A stretch of DNA of 64,000 nt, taken from positions 704,710-768,709 of the forward strand of contig CAVOJD010000029.1 in NCBI GenBank assembly GCA_963696075.1. The letters run 5' to 3'. Origin of the DNA: CAJQQK01 sp963696075. GTDB taxonomy: Bacteria; Pseudomonadota; Alphaproteobacteria; Rhizobiales; Hyphomicrobiaceae. The notes beneath the pieces were generated by a model, which saw only the letters and a program-made list of their open reading frames with translations, did no database searches and was not told the DNA's origin. Made by a program: the position numbers and the translations under genes. Of the stretch, positions 1 to 8,654 are shown one piece after another. Within the stretch, counting starts at the first letter, position 1, and each line of letters opens with the position of its first letter.

Positions 1-274
1 GATCGAGCCCGCGGCGATAGTTGCCGAGCGCGTAAAGGCCGATCGCGGGGACGTGCCCGTATTTTTGCACCGAGGATTCGAACGCCGCCTGCGTGCCCTT
101 CTTCTGGGCACTGAGCAGGGAAGCGGCGGCCTTGCGCATGAATTTGACCGCTGCATCCTCCGCCTGCGCGCCTGAAACGCTACCAAGCAGGGAGACTGCC
201 ATCGTCGCGGCAGCGAGCAGCAGCGTCATCGGGCGCCGAGGGAAGACTGAGGAGATTGCCGAGAGTGCGAGCAT
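1..274 (-). CDS. MlaC/Ttg2-family phospholipid-binding protein, N-terminal part
   Basis: The reverse strand is open from an ATG at 274 to the window edge (91 codons), so the C-terminus is missing. The first 35 or so residues form a signal peptide with an Arg-Arg n-region, a hydrophobic core and an Ala-Gln-Ala end, so the protein should be periplasmic. The mature start has the pattern of MlaC/Ttg2/HpnM proteins: a helix with Phe-Met-Arg-Lys, then a segment ending in VPAIGLYALGNYRRG, which matches the family's 'DVPAIARFVLGRYWR' block. Family members ferry phospholipids or hopanoids between the membranes as the soluble part of an Mla-type ABC system. A second ATG at 229 would give a shorter signal peptide, but it has no ribosome binding site. 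The family call rests on about 50 mature residues and is therefore moderate. Confidence 0.65.
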   Translation of the reverse strand, partial: MLALSAISSVFPRRPMTLLLAAATMAVSLLGSVSGAQAEDAAVKFMRKAAASLLSAQKKGTQAAFESSVQKYGHVPAIGLYALGNYRRGLD

Positions 275-446
275 AGTTGAGTTCCGAAGTGACACCGTGC
301 GGTTGAACAACTTAGGACCGTGACATTGGGACAATTCCAAGGCCCGTCCGGTGGAAAGTTGGGACCGGGGCGTTCTTGTCGGTGACGCCCAAGGTCTTGA
401 ATTGTTGTCTGACGCAGCTTCTGAACAAGCGCGCGTCAAGGTCTGA

Positions 447-1103
447 TCAAGCACGCGCCAAGTCATCCTGCGCACGATCGCTCTTCGTCCGGGACAGTGT
501 CATGACAGACAGGACTCGGGACCCAAACGACGACTGGGACAGGATGACCGGCTTGAGTACTGGCAACCCGAACCGGTCCGCCGTCTGTACGACATTCGCC
601 TGCGAGATGTAAGGTTCGCAGGCAAGGTGAATGGTTCTTCCTGGCTGGTCGTGTTCAAGCATCAACACATGGCGCACACCCTGAGACGTGGTCCAGACGC
701 GATGACGGATGCCGCGAAAATCACTGATCGCCTCCCGCCAGCGCTGGGCGCGCCCGCCAATGAGGTCCTCGACGATGACCCCGTCAGGATCGATCGCGAC
801 CGTGCGTTGATGGGGATCTTGTCGCGCGAGGCTGATTGCCCCGATCGCGATCGCCGCACTCGCAATGAGGCCGCAGGCCACCAGAAGAACAACGGCGCGG
901 GGATTTGAAACGGCCATTTCCGCGAAGTGCTGGCGGGCCATGTCGTCTGCAAGGACGGTCGCGATCGGCATCGCGAGCATCAGGCCGGCGCCGAGGATCA
1001 CAGCATCCCGCAGGCGCCGCGTTGATGAGGAAAATCGCTGGCGCAACACCACGTGTTCGCCGTCGCTGTCGCCTGAAAGTGTCTCTATGGCCTCGATACG
1101 CAT
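447..1103 (-). CDS. Hypothetical membrane protein with two membrane helices and a PH-like tail
   Basis: This 218-residue protein was not assigned to a named family. Two hydrophobic segments, at about residues 34-52 and 68-92, should place it in the inner membrane. The rest, from about 98 to 218, is a beta-rich soluble domain that starts with an 'AIDPDGVIVED' type strand. Such a layout is common in two-helix PH-like (bacterial pleckstrin-homology) membrane proteins. The ATG at 1103 is preceded by a GGGGTAG ribosome binding site. The plus strand here has only short, compositionally poor frames. The gene is transcribed away from the metF operon, so 1104-1303 is a divergent promoter region. Confidence 0.65.
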   Translation of the reverse strand: MRIEAIETLSGDSDGEHVVLRQRFSSSTRRLRDAVILGAGLMLAMPIATVLADDMARQHFAEMAVSNPRAVVLLVACGLIASAAIAIGAISLARQDPHQRTVAIDPDGVIVEDLIGGRAQRWREAISDFRGIRHRVWTTSQGVRHVLMLEHDQPGRTIHLACEPYISQANVVQTADRFGLPVLKPVILSQSSFGSRVLSVMTLSRTKSDRAQDDLARA

Positions 1104-1221
1104 GGCTACCCCGTCCGCGTAAAACTCCTGACAACCTACGGGATGAGCCTTGACGAGCCCTTAACGAGCGCAACGTTCTCGAACAGCACCCAGGTTTCGG
1201 CGGCCCAGGATTGTATGGCGC

Positions 1222-1249
1222 TTGACATATAAAGATATGTTTATATGGT
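1222..1249 (+). promoter_or_regulatory. Promoter with overlapping palindromic operator (SahR-like)
   Basis: A TTGACA box at 1222-1227 and TATGGT at 1244-1249 are spaced by 16 bases. They enclose a nearly perfect 22-base palindrome at 1226-1247 (two CATATAAA-type half sites meeting at GATATG; 10 of 11 positions match). An ArsR-family dimer bound here would cover the promoter. An AT-rich inverted repeat of this kind is what I recall for SahR, the SAH-responsive ArsR-type repressor of methionine-cycle genes in proteobacteria. Autoregulation of the following operon is an inference from position. Confidence 0.7.
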
Positions 1250-1303
1250 GACGCGTCGCTTTGCGGCGGGTCTCACGCCTCGCTTGATGGGTTCTATTTT
1301 TTC

Positions 1304-2332
1304 ATGTCAACGCCTCGCCTCAGCCCTGAACCGGCCCTCGCCGCGCTTCGCGCCGTGGCCGAGCCGACGCGCCTGCGCATCACCGCGCTGCTTGCGGCGG
1401 GCGAGCTGACGGTGAAGGACCTCACGCGCATTCTGGGCCAGAGCCAGCCGCGCATTTCACGCCACCTGAAGCTGCTCCACGAAGCGGGACTTTTGACCCG
1501 CGTCCAGGAAGGGAGCTGGGTCTACTTCCGCATGGCGGATGACGCCAGCCATGCAGCCTTCCTCGAAGGTATTCTCGCGCACATCGACACGACCGCCGGC
1601 GAATTCGAACGCGACCGCGCCCGCGCCGGTGACTTGCGCCAGGAGCGCTTCGAGCATGCCCAGGCCTTTTTCGCGAGCAATGCCGCGGAATGGGACAGCC
1701 TGCGCGCCCTCCACATCGATGAAGCGGAAGTCGAGCGCCGTTTGCTGGACGCGCTTCCGGGAGAGGGGATCGACCTCCTCGTTGACATGGGGACGGGCAC
1801 AGGGCGGATGCTGACGGTTCTGGCGGGACGCTATGACCGCGCGATCGGCATCGACACCAACCAGCAGATGCTGGCATATGCGCGCACGCGCATCGATGAT
1901 GACCGCTTCCGCAACGTCCAGATCCGCCAAGGTGATATCTGCAACTTGTCTCTCGACGACGAAAGCGCGGGCGTCGTCGTCATGCATCAGGTGCTCCACT
2001 ACCTGGCCGAACCGGAGCGCGCGATCGCTGAAGCAGCGCGCATCCTGAAGTCCGGCGGCCTGCTCGCGATTGCAGATTTCGCCCCCCACACCCTCGAGCA
2101 CCTGCGCGACGAATTCGCCCACCAGCGGCTCGGATTCTCAAACGAACAGATGCACGCCTGGTTCCGCAAAGCAGGCCTCGAACCGGAACATCACGATGAG
2201 CTTCCCCCCGGGCGCGACAGCCACAAAACCGCTGACAATAATGGGCTGACCGTCTCGATCTGGCTCGCCCGACGCCCCGCCGGTACTGGCCCGCGAACGG
2301 ACCGCAATAAAGTCTTGGAGACGATTGAATGA
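1304..2332 (+). CDS. ArsR-type transcriptional regulator fused to SAM-dependent methyltransferase
   Basis: This 342-residue protein has a winged helix-turn-helix of the ArsR/SmtB type (about 10-80; recognition helix around QSQPRISRHLKLL). A class I methyltransferase domain follows (about 120-330) with the SAM motif DMGTGTG at 161-167 and an acidic Asp-Thr-Asn at the end of the next strand. No metal-binding Cys pair is visible in the HTH, so the ligand is probably not a metal. Proteins of this design precede metF in many alphaproteobacteria and are thought to sense S-adenosylhomocysteine or SAM to control methionine-cycle genes. The stop overlaps the metF start (ATGA), so the two are translationally coupled. 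A palindromic operator lies in its own promoter. Confidence 0.88.
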   Translation: MSTPRLSPEPALAALRAVAEPTRLRITALLAAGELTVKDLTRILGQSQPRISRHLKLLHEAGLLTRVQEGSWVYFRMADDASHAAFLEGILAHIDTTAGEFERDRARAGDLRQERFEHAQAFFASNAAEWDSLRALHIDEAEVERRLLDALPGEGIDLLVDMGTGTGRMLTVLAGRYDRAIGIDTNQQMLAYARTRIDDDRFRNVQIRQGDICNLSLDDESAGVVVMHQVLHYLAEPERAIAEAARILKSGGLLAIADFAPHTLEHLRDEFAHQRLGFSNEQMHAWFRKAGLEPEHHDELPPGRDSHKTADNNGLTVSIWLARRPAGTGPRTDRNKVLETIE

Positions 2333-3255
2333 CTGCATTCGACACGATGGAACGCAACAGCCGCCTGATCGGCAAGGGTGACATCAAGGTTTCATTCGAA
2401 TTCTTTCCGCCAAAGACGGAAAAGCTCGAGCAGGCGCTGTGGAAGTCGATCGAACGCCTTGAGCCGCTTGCGCCCGAATTCGTCTCCGTCACCTACGGCG
2501 CCGGCGGCTCAACGCGCGAACGGACCCACAAGACGCTGGCCGCAATCATCGCCGAAACCGATCTGAAGCCGGCCGGCCACCTCACCTGCGTCGGCGCCAC
2601 CCGCGACGAGGTCGACGAGGTCATCCGCAGCTACTGGGACCTGGGCGTGCGCCACATCGTTGCCCTGCGCGGTGATCCCCCTGAAGGGGTTGGCACCCGC
2701 TATGAGCCCCATCCCGGCGGTTATGCGAACGCCGCCGAACTCGTGGCCGGTATCCGCAACATCGCGGAATTCGACATTTCCGTCGGCGGCTATCCGGAAA
2801 TCCACCCCGAGAGCCCGTCGCTTGAAGCCGACCTCGACAATCTCAAGGCCAAGATCGATGCCGGCGCCTCGCGCATCATCACCCAGTTCTTCTTCGATAA
2901 CGCTCACTACCTTCGTTTCGTCGAGCGTGTCCGCGCGCACGGCATCTGGTGCCCGGTCATCCCGGGCATCGTGCCGATCCATAATTTCCGCCAGGTCTCG
3001 AACTTCGCCGGCCAATGCGGTGCGACGATCCCCGCCTGGATGGCGCATCGCTTCGAGGGCCTCGAGGATGATCCCGCCACGACCCACCTGGTCGCAGCCG
3101 CCATTGCGGCCGAGCAGGTCATGGATCTCGTCGATCACGGCGTGCGCACCTTCCACCTCTATACCTTGAACCGGGCCGATCTCGTCTACGCCGTCTGCCA
3201 TTTGTTGGGTCTGCGCCCGAACGCACGTCCCGCCGCAGACCGCGCCATCGCCTGA
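2329..3255 (+). CDS. metF: 5,10-methylenetetrahydrofolate reductase
   Basis: MetF reduces methylene-tetrahydrofolate to methyl-tetrahydrofolate using FAD and supplies the methyl group for methionine synthesis. The 308 residues match the family length. The N-terminal strand SFEFFPPKT (22-30) carries the expected Glu, followed by SVTYGAGGS (about 53-61), a GDPPEG loop and the C-terminal TLNRADL segment seen in the family. The start overlaps the upstream regulator by four bases, with GGAG eight bases before it. A second in-frame ATG at 2347 is possible but lacks that site. Position in a two-gene operon with the ArsR-methyltransferase regulator suggests control by the SAM/SAH state. Confidence 0.95.
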   Translation: MTAFDTMERNSRLIGKGDIKVSFEFFPPKTEKLEQALWKSIERLEPLAPEFVSVTYGAGGSTRERTHKTLAAIIAETDLKPAGHLTCVGATRDEVDEVIRSYWDLGVRHIVALRGDPPEGVGTRYEPHPGGYANAAELVAGIRNIAEFDISVGGYPEIHPESPSLEADLDNLKAKIDAGASRIITQFFFDNAHYLRFVERVRAHGIWCPVIPGIVPIHNFRQVSNFAGQCGATIPAWMAHRFEGLEDDPATTHLVAAAIAAEQVMDLVDHGVRTFHLYTLNRADLVYAVCHLLGLRPNARPAADRAIA

Positions 3256-3322
3256 TTGGGAACCGAGAGCGGCGTCCCGTCGCAGGCCGCGATTGCTTGC
3301 CCGCCATCGTGAAGCGTGATTG

Positions 3323-3997
3323 ATGGCCAAACGGCCGGACCGGCGCCGGGAGCGCGTGGCCGCTGGCGGCGGGGGAGAGACGAAGGTGCAGGCCAACAGC
3401 GTCGAATTGAGCGGCTGGATCGAATTGGTCGATCTGCCCGACGTCGTTGTCGAGGATCCAGCCGAACACGAACGCATCCGCAAAAGCCGCCTCGCGGACG
3501 TGATGATTGTGCTCGAACGCGATGCAGCCGAAATCGCCGAGGCGATTGGTGAACGTCTGGTGGCGCGGTGGCCAAGTGTGCGCGAGGCGCACGTCGATCT
3601 GATCATTGCCGAGGATGCGCCGGAATTTACCGCGCGCCTCAGTGCCGAACACAACCCCGCGCTCCCCGCCGTTGATCGTGGCGCGCAGCAAGCGGCCCTT
3701 GCCGACATCCTCGAGGTCGAAATTGCAGACGCCATCGGGCGACGGGTTGGCGTCAGGCGGCGTTTCTCGCCACGCATTCAACTGGCCCGAGCGCACCCGC
3801 CGCAACCGGTCAACCTGGCCCCGGCGAATGAAACGTCGCCGATATCCAACGCGCCTGCTCGACAGGCGCCCAGGGGCGAGCCGACACCGCCCCTCAAGAT
3901 AAAAAATGCCGGACGTTTCTGGCTGCTCGCGCTGTTCGCGCTGATTGCGATCGTGCTCTTCGGCGCAGCCGTGCTCATCGCCATTCAACCGCGCTGA
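3323..3997 (+). CDS. Hypothetical protein with a C-terminal membrane anchor
   Basis: This 224-residue protein was not recognised. The N-terminal 20 residues are very basic. An acidic alpha/beta region (about 30-130) follows, then a Pro/Ala-rich linker (about 150-190), and a single strongly hydrophobic helix (about 197-220) ending in a short basic tail. It is therefore probably a tail-anchored inner-membrane protein with its main domain in the cytoplasm. I chose ATG 3323 rather than the TTG immediately before it. The antisense frames are longer, but they lack hydrophobic or structured segments and look like shadows. It follows metF by 67 bases and may be read through from that operon. Confidence 0.6.
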   Translation: MAKRPDRRRERVAAGGGGETKVQANSVELSGWIELVDLPDVVVEDPAEHERIRKSRLADVMIVLERDAAEIAEAIGERLVARWPSVREAHVDLIIAEDAPEFTARLSAEHNPALPAVDRGAQQAALADILEVEIADAIGRRVGVRRRFSPRIQLARAHPPQPVNLAPANETSPISNAPARQAPRGEPTPPLKIKNAGRFWLLALFALIAIVLFGAAVLIAIQPR

Positions 3998-4249
3998 GCC
4001 GAAACGTAGAGCCGCCCTCGGATAGCGCTCGCCTGCCCGCACCGTGTGTCGAGCCATTGACAAAAGTGTCGAACGAGGTCCATTGGCTGATTGACGCGCC
4101 GAAAAGGGGCCTGCTCAAATGGAGCGATGCGGCGCGTCGGGTGTTTTAGGCTTCGTTAAGAGACGGCGTGCTTCTCTGTGAGTGCCACTTAAGATTGCGG
4201 GAATGGCGCTCAAACAGTCGCGATTGTAGAGCCGTCGGGGGAACTCACG

Positions 4250-4600
4250 ATGATAAGCCGCTTGGCTTTGATCGCTGTTCAATTGGTTGTCGGCTGGTTT
4301 GTCGGCCGCCAGGTCATGCAATTCCTGCCGGATCTTGATCAACTGAATGTCTTTCTCGCAGCCTTGGTCTTCGCAGCGATTGTCTGGGTGGTCGGCATTT
4401 TCGCCGGGATCGTGTTGAAGGACGTTGCGAGCCCCTCACCACAGACCCTCATTTTCTCAATCGCAACCGGCGTGATCTTTACGGTCATAACGCTGGTGCC
4501 GGACGCCGAGCGCGCCATCGTGTCCGTCGTCGGGCAGGATGTCCCCCAACTCTTCTATCCGTTGATCGGCTCCGTGGTCGGCTACGCCATTCAACGCTGA
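4250..4600 (+). CDS. Small integral membrane protein
   Basis: This 116-residue protein is almost entirely hydrophobic, with three to four predicted membrane helices (about 4-26, 33-58, 68-86 and 98-113) and short loops. A GGGGGA ribosome binding site lies ahead of the ATG. I do not recognise a family; short proteins of this layout are common in alphaproteobacterial envelopes. It stands alone on the plus strand and faces the PRC-barrel gene. Confidence 0.65.
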   Translation: MISRLALIAVQLVVGWFVGRQVMQFLPDLDQLNVFLAALVFAAIVWVVGIFAGIVLKDVASPSPQTLIFSIATGVIFTVITLVPDAERAIVSVVGQDVPQLFYPLIGSVVGYAIQR

Positions 4601-4629
4601 GGCCGGTTTCGAGGCGGGACTGGACGCAG

Positions 4630-4656
4630 AAAAACGCCCGGGCCGAGGCCCGGGCG
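4630..4656 (-). terminator. Rho-independent terminator for the PRC-barrel gene
   Basis: A perfect 10-base inverted repeat (4635-4644 with 4647-4656; sequence CGCCCGGGCC) is followed on the minus strand by TTTTT. It lies about 75 bases beyond the stop of the minus-strand gene and, because of the T-run direction, serves that gene. Confidence 0.85.
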
Positions 4657-4732
4657 CTGCAATGATGTCGGTTGTGTCGGTCGGGTGATGTGACCTGGAC
4701 GGCCACAACCCAGTGAGGCGTGACAGGCGCGC

Positions 4733-5335
4733 TTATTGCGCGGGTTTCGCCCCGCCAGTGCCGACGGCTTCGTTCACCTTTTCCTTGGCGGTATTGTAGG
4801 CTTCCGAGGCCTTCTCTTTGGCAGCTTCGTAAGCCGGGCCGACTTTCTCCTTGGCCCGCTTATAAGCGTCCGTCGTCGTGTCAGACGTCTTGGCCGCCAG
4901 TTCCTTGGCCTTGTCCATGGCGCGCTCGAAATATGACTTCGGCGGGCGTGCCCGCTCGAACGCCTTCAGGGCCTTGAGAACGGGCTTCGTTGCTTCTTCA
5001 AGAACGACGATCTGATTGCCGTCCTTCTCCTGGATCTGCAGCGCCGCGAGCCGCACGCCGACCCGCTTCTCGCCGAGGCCGAGCACGCCGCCGACACCCA
5101 TGATGACACCCTGGACGCGATTGAACTCGTCGAGGATCAGGTCTTCGATGTCGCCAACGATCTTGCCTTCGCCGTCATGAACCTTGGCGCCAATGAGGAA
5201 GTCGCGCGCCAATTGCTGCGACTCGGTTTGCTGCTCCAGGAAGATGCCTTCCGGGATGGCGACGTCGGCGGCCTGCGCGATCGTCGCGATGGCGCTGAAC
5301 ATGATGACTGACACTGCGATAATGAACCGCTTCAT
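4733..5335 (-). CDS. Secreted PRC-barrel protein with amphipathic 11-residue repeats
   Basis: This 200-residue protein starts with a clear signal peptide (cleavage near residue 22, after IAQA), so it is exported. A PRC-barrel domain (about 42-115) is visible from DFLIGAKVHDGEGKIVGDI through VGGVLGLGEKRVGV. PRC-barrels occur in RimM, photosynthetic reaction centre H subunits and many envelope or stress proteins. The tail is helical and contains three consecutive 11-residue units (157-167, 168-178, 179-189), each of the form AYxxAKEKxxx. These resemble LEA-protein or apolipoprotein repeats that fold on membranes or under dehydration. A ribosome binding site AGGGAA precedes the ATG and a strong terminator follows the gene. 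A role in envelope or desiccation stress is an inference from the repeats only. Confidence 0.8.
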   Translation of the reverse strand: MKRFIIAVSVIMFSAIATIAQAADVAIPEGIFLEQQTESQQLARDFLIGAKVHDGEGKIVGDIEDLILDEFNRVQGVIMGVGGVLGLGEKRVGVRLAALQIQEKDGNQIVVLEEATKPVLKALKAFERARPPKSYFERAMDKAKELAAKTSDTTTDAYKRAKEKVGPAYEAAKEKASEAYNTAKEKVNEAVGTGGAKPAQ

Positions 5336-5647
5336 GATCTGGTTCCCTGCTACTTCGGTGATTGAGTCACTCGCCGCCCTGCTTTGAACGCTGTTTAGGC
5401 GCGTTCTTGGCTTGGTCGGCGCTAGTGGACAATGCCTAGCCGCCGCTTATGGCAACGACAAGACGACAATATGCGCGTTTGCCCGCGTTGTTAACGCATG
5501 TTGCGAACAGCAGTTCCCTCGCGTTTTCAATTGCGCTGGGGGCGAATGGCCGGCTTGGCTCAAACCGCCATCGCACCTGCCGCAGGACATGCTATAAAGC
5601 GCCCCGAATCCCGGCGCCGCGTGGGCGCGCAAACGTAAGGTGCAGCT
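5336..5647. promoter_or_regulatory. Divergent promoter region between the PRC-barrel gene and gyrA
   Basis: This 312-base gene-free stretch must carry both promoters. A TATAAA at about 5594 could be the gyrA -10 element, but I see no convincing -35 box at the right distance. A short dyad GCGTT-gtt-AACGC lies near 5483. No small gene with a good ribosome binding site was found. Confidence 0.35.
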
Positions 5648-8515
5648 TTGGCTGACGAAGACATTCCAATGGACGACGATCCGGGCGGCTCAGGCGCCGG
5701 CGGTGGTGATGTGCGGGCGATTTCGATCGTCGACGAGATGAAGCGGTCGTATCTCGATTACGCCATGAGTGTGATCGTGAGCCGGGCGCTGCCCGATGTC
5801 CGCGACGGCCTCAAGCCGGTTCACCGCCGCATCCTTTATGGCATGCACGAGATGGGCGTCCACTGGAACCGCTCGTACAAGAAATCCGCCCGCATCGTCG
5901 GCGACGTGATGGGCAAGTACCACCCCCACGGCGACAACGCGATCTATGATGCCCTCGTGCGCCTGGCGCAGGACTTCTCGATGAGCCTGCCGCTCATCGA
6001 CGGGCAGGGCAACTTCGGCTCGATCGACGGCGATCCGCCGGCCGCGATGCGCTACACCGAGTGCCGTCTTGAAAAGGTCTCCGAGGCCCTCCTCGACGAT
6101 CTCGACAAGGAAACCGTCGACTTCCAGGAAAACTACGACGGCTCCGAGCGCGAGCCGAGCGTCCTGCCCGCGAAATTCCCGAACCTCCTTGTCAACGGCG
6201 CCGGCGGCATCGCCGTCGGTATGGCAACCAACATTCCGCCCCATAACCTTGGCGAAGTGATCGATGCCTCGGTTGCCTTCCTCGACAATCCCGAGATGAC
6301 GATCGAGGACCTTTGCGAGTACGTCACCGGCCCCGATTTCCCGACCGGCGCAACGATCCTCGGGCGCGGCGGCATCCGGTCGGCCTACATGACAGGGCGC
6401 GGCTCCATCGTCATGCGCGCGCGCGTCGAGGTCGAAGAGGTGCGCAAGGACCGCCAGGCCCTCGTCGTCAGCGCCATCCCCTATCAGGTCAACAAGCGCG
6501 TTCTGATCGAACGCATCGCCGACCTTGTGCGCGACAAGCGCATCGAAGGCATCCAGGACATCTGGGACGAGTCGAGCCGCGAGGGCATGCGCGTCGTCAT
6601 CCTGCTCCGCCGCGACGCGGTCGCCGACGTGGTTCTCAACCAGCTCTGGCGCTATTCGGACCTGCAGTCGTCGTTCGGCGCCAACATGCTCGCCCTGAAC
6701 GGCGGCCGGCCCGAGCAGATGACGCTCAGGGATATGATCCAGGCCTTCTGCCAGTTCCGCGAAGAAGTCGTCACCCGGCGCACCAAGTTCCTGCTGAACC
6801 GCGCCCGCAACCGCGCCCACGTCCTCGTTGGTCTCGCCATCGCGGTGGCCAACATCGACGAAGTCATCAACCTGATCCGCCGCGCGCCGACGCCCGGCGA
6901 GGCGCGTGAACAATTGATGGAGCGCAACTGGCCGGCGCGTGACATCGCGCCTCTGGTCGAATTGATCGCCGATCCGCGCCACCGCCTCGCCGAGGACGGC
7001 ACCGTCAAGCTCAGCCATGAGCAGGCTCAGGCGATCCTCGACCTGCGCCTCCAACGCCTCACGGCACTGGGTCGTGACGAGATCGGCGATGACCTGAAGA
7101 AGATCGCCGACGAGATCAAGGACTATCTCGCGATCCTGGCCTCACGCGCCCGTGTCATCGACATCATCAAGGGCGAGCTGACTGAAATCCGCGACCAGTT
7201 CGCCAAGCCGCGCCGCACCGAGATCCTCGATATCGAAGGTGACGTCGACGACGAATCGCTCATCCAGCGCGAGGACGTCGTCGTCACGGTGACCCATCGC
7301 GGCTACATCAAGCGCGTGCCGCTCGCGACCTACCGGGCCCAGCGCCGCGGCGGCAAGGGCCGTTCCGGCCTGACCACGCGCGATGAGGATTTCGTCACCC
7401 AGATCTTCATCACGTCGACCCACACGCCCGTGCTCTTCTTCTCATCGCGCGGCATGGTCTATCGCATGAAGGTGTGGCGCCTGCCCGCCGCAACGCCGCA
7501 GTCGGCCGGCAAGGCCCTGATCAACCTCCTCCCACTCGAGCAGGACGAGTGGATCAGCTCGATCATGCTGCTGCCGGAGGACAGCGACACCTGGTCCTCG
7601 TTCGACCTGATGTTTGCAACGCGCAAAGGTAACGTCCGCCGCAACAGCCTCACGGACTTCGAGAACATCAATCGCAACGGCAAGATCGCGATGAAGCTCG
7701 ATGAGGGCGATCAGATCGTCCACGTGGCGCTGTGCAACGAGCATGATGACGTGATGCTGACGACCAACGTCGGCCAGTGCATCCGCTTCCCCGTGACCGA
7801 CGTGCGCGTCTTCAAGGGCCGCGATTCAGCCGGCGTGCGGGGCATCCGCCTCGACACCGACGCACGTGTGATTTCGATGGCGATCCTCACCCACGTCGAT
7901 GCGACGCCGGCCGAACGCACCGCCTACGTCAAACAAGCCTCCGCTTTGCGCCGCGCGCAGTCGGGCGAGGAAAGCGAAGAGCCCGTCGAGATCGAAGTCG
8001 AAACCGAGGGTGACGGTGAGGACGGGATCGCCGCGGAGATTACCTCCGAGCGCTACGCGGAACTTTCCGGCAAGGAGCAGTTCGTCCTGACACTCTCCGA
8101 GCGCGGTTACGGCAAGCGCACGTCGGCCTATGAGTACCGCGTCTCCGGCCGCGGCGGGAAGGGCATCGCCGCGATGGTCGTCAACGATCGCAACGGGCCA
8201 CTGGTTGCCTCGTTCCCGATCGAGGACGGCGACCAGATCATGCTGGTGACGGACGCGGGCAAACTCATTCGCACGCCGATCGTCGATGTCCGGATTGCCT
8301 CGCGCAATACCCAGGGCGTCCGCGTGTTCCGCACCGACCAGAACGAGCGCGTCGTCTCCGTCGAACGCATCCCGGAAGAGGTGGCGAGCGAAGAGGATGA
8401 CGACGGTGAAGAGGGAGATGGCGGGCCGGAAGGAACGCCGGGTCCCGACACGCCGCCGAGTGCGGAAGCACCCGATGCGCCCGAGGCCGGTGATGCAACC
8501 GATCCGGAAACCTGA
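5648..8515 (+). CDS. gyrA: DNA gyrase subunit A
   Basis: GyrA cuts and rejoins DNA in the gyrase A2B2 tetramer that introduces negative supercoils. The 955 residues include the N-terminal breakage-reunion domain with YAMSVIVSRALPDVRDGLKPVHRR and the catalytic Tyr at residue 136 (AAMRYTE). The C-terminal beta-pinwheel has the GyrA box QRRGGKG at 565-571. A second QRRGGKG-like blade motif and an acidic insertion lie near residues 770-800, and the tail is long and acidic; such additions are usual in alphaproteobacterial GyrA. I chose the TTG at 5648 because GTAAGG lies seven bases upstream; an ATG at 5669 is the alternative. The quinolone-determining region is unusual: Asn97 occupies the position of E. 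coli Ser83, while Asp101 (E. coli Asp87) is kept. Confidence 0.97.
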   Translation: MADEDIPMDDDPGGSGAGGGDVRAISIVDEMKRSYLDYAMSVIVSRALPDVRDGLKPVHRRILYGMHEMGVHWNRSYKKSARIVGDVMGKYHPHGDNAIYDALVRLAQDFSMSLPLIDGQGNFGSIDGDPPAAMRYTECRLEKVSEALLDDLDKETVDFQENYDGSEREPSVLPAKFPNLLVNGAGGIAVGMATNIPPHNLGEVIDASVAFLDNPEMTIEDLCEYVTGPDFPTGATILGRGGIRSAYMTGRGSIVMRARVEVEEVRKDRQALVVSAIPYQVNKRVLIERIADLVRDKRIEGIQDIWDESSREGMRVVILLRRDAVADVVLNQLWRYSDLQSSFGANMLALNGGRPEQMTLRDMIQAFCQFREEVVTRRTKFLLNRARNRAHVLVGLAIAVANIDEVINLIRRAPTPGEAREQLMERNWPARDIAPLVELIADPRHRLAEDGTVKLSHEQAQAILDLRLQRLTALGRDEIGDDLKKIADEIKDYLAILASRARVIDIIKGELTEIRDQFAKPRRTEILDIEGDVDDESLIQREDVVVTVTHRGYIKRVPLATYRAQRRGGKGRSGLTTRDEDFVTQIFITSTHTPVLFFSSRGMVYRMKVWRLPAATPQSAGKALINLLPLEQDEWISSIMLLPEDSDTWSSFDLMFATRKGNVRRNSLTDFENINRNGKIAMKLDEGDQIVHVALCNEHDDVMLTTNVGQCIRFPVTDVRVFKGRDSAGVRGIRLDTDARVISMAILTHVDATPAERTAYVKQASALRRAQSGEESEEPVEIEVETEGDGEDGIAAEITSERYAELSGKEQFVLTLSERGYGKRTSAYEYRVSGRGGKGIAAMVVNDRNGPLVASFPIEDGDQIMLVTDAGKLIRTPIVDVRIASRNTQGVRVFRTDQNERVVSVERIPEEVASEEDDDGEEGDGGPEGTPGPDTPPSAEAPDAPEAGDATDPET

Positions 8516-8601
8516 ATCGGCCAGAAGCTAAGCCGAGGCAGAGGATGGCCGAGATGCTGCCTCTCTGCGATGCCGGCCTGGGCATCTGCTGACAAACTTA
8601 T

Positions 8602-8635
8602 GCGGCCGCTTCTGAGAAGCGGCCGCAATTGTTTT
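8602..8635 (+). terminator. gyrA terminator
   Basis: A 12-base perfect inverted repeat (8602-8613 with 8615-8626; GCGGCCGCTTCT) is followed by AATTGTTTT, about 90 bases after the gyrA stop. This is a good intrinsic terminator for plus-strand transcription. Confidence 0.8.
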
Positions 8636-8654
8636 GGCGTTCAAGCGTTTCGAT

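Noticed and set aside
1104..1303. SAM- or SAH-responsive riboswitch before metF
   Set aside because: The leader is too short for one after the promoter at 1222-1249, and the palindrome with the ArsR-type gene explains regulation better.
2509..4063. Long minus-strand frames opposite metF and the following gene
   Set aside because: The metF protein is unmistakable, and the next plus-strand frame has a clean C-terminal membrane helix; the antisense frames have neither domain nor start signal.
4051..4085. Promoter starting with a perfect TTGACA at 4057
   Set aside because: The hexamer at the correct distance (CCATTG) is not a credible -10 box; the GACA-N4-TGTC dyad here is too short to interpret.
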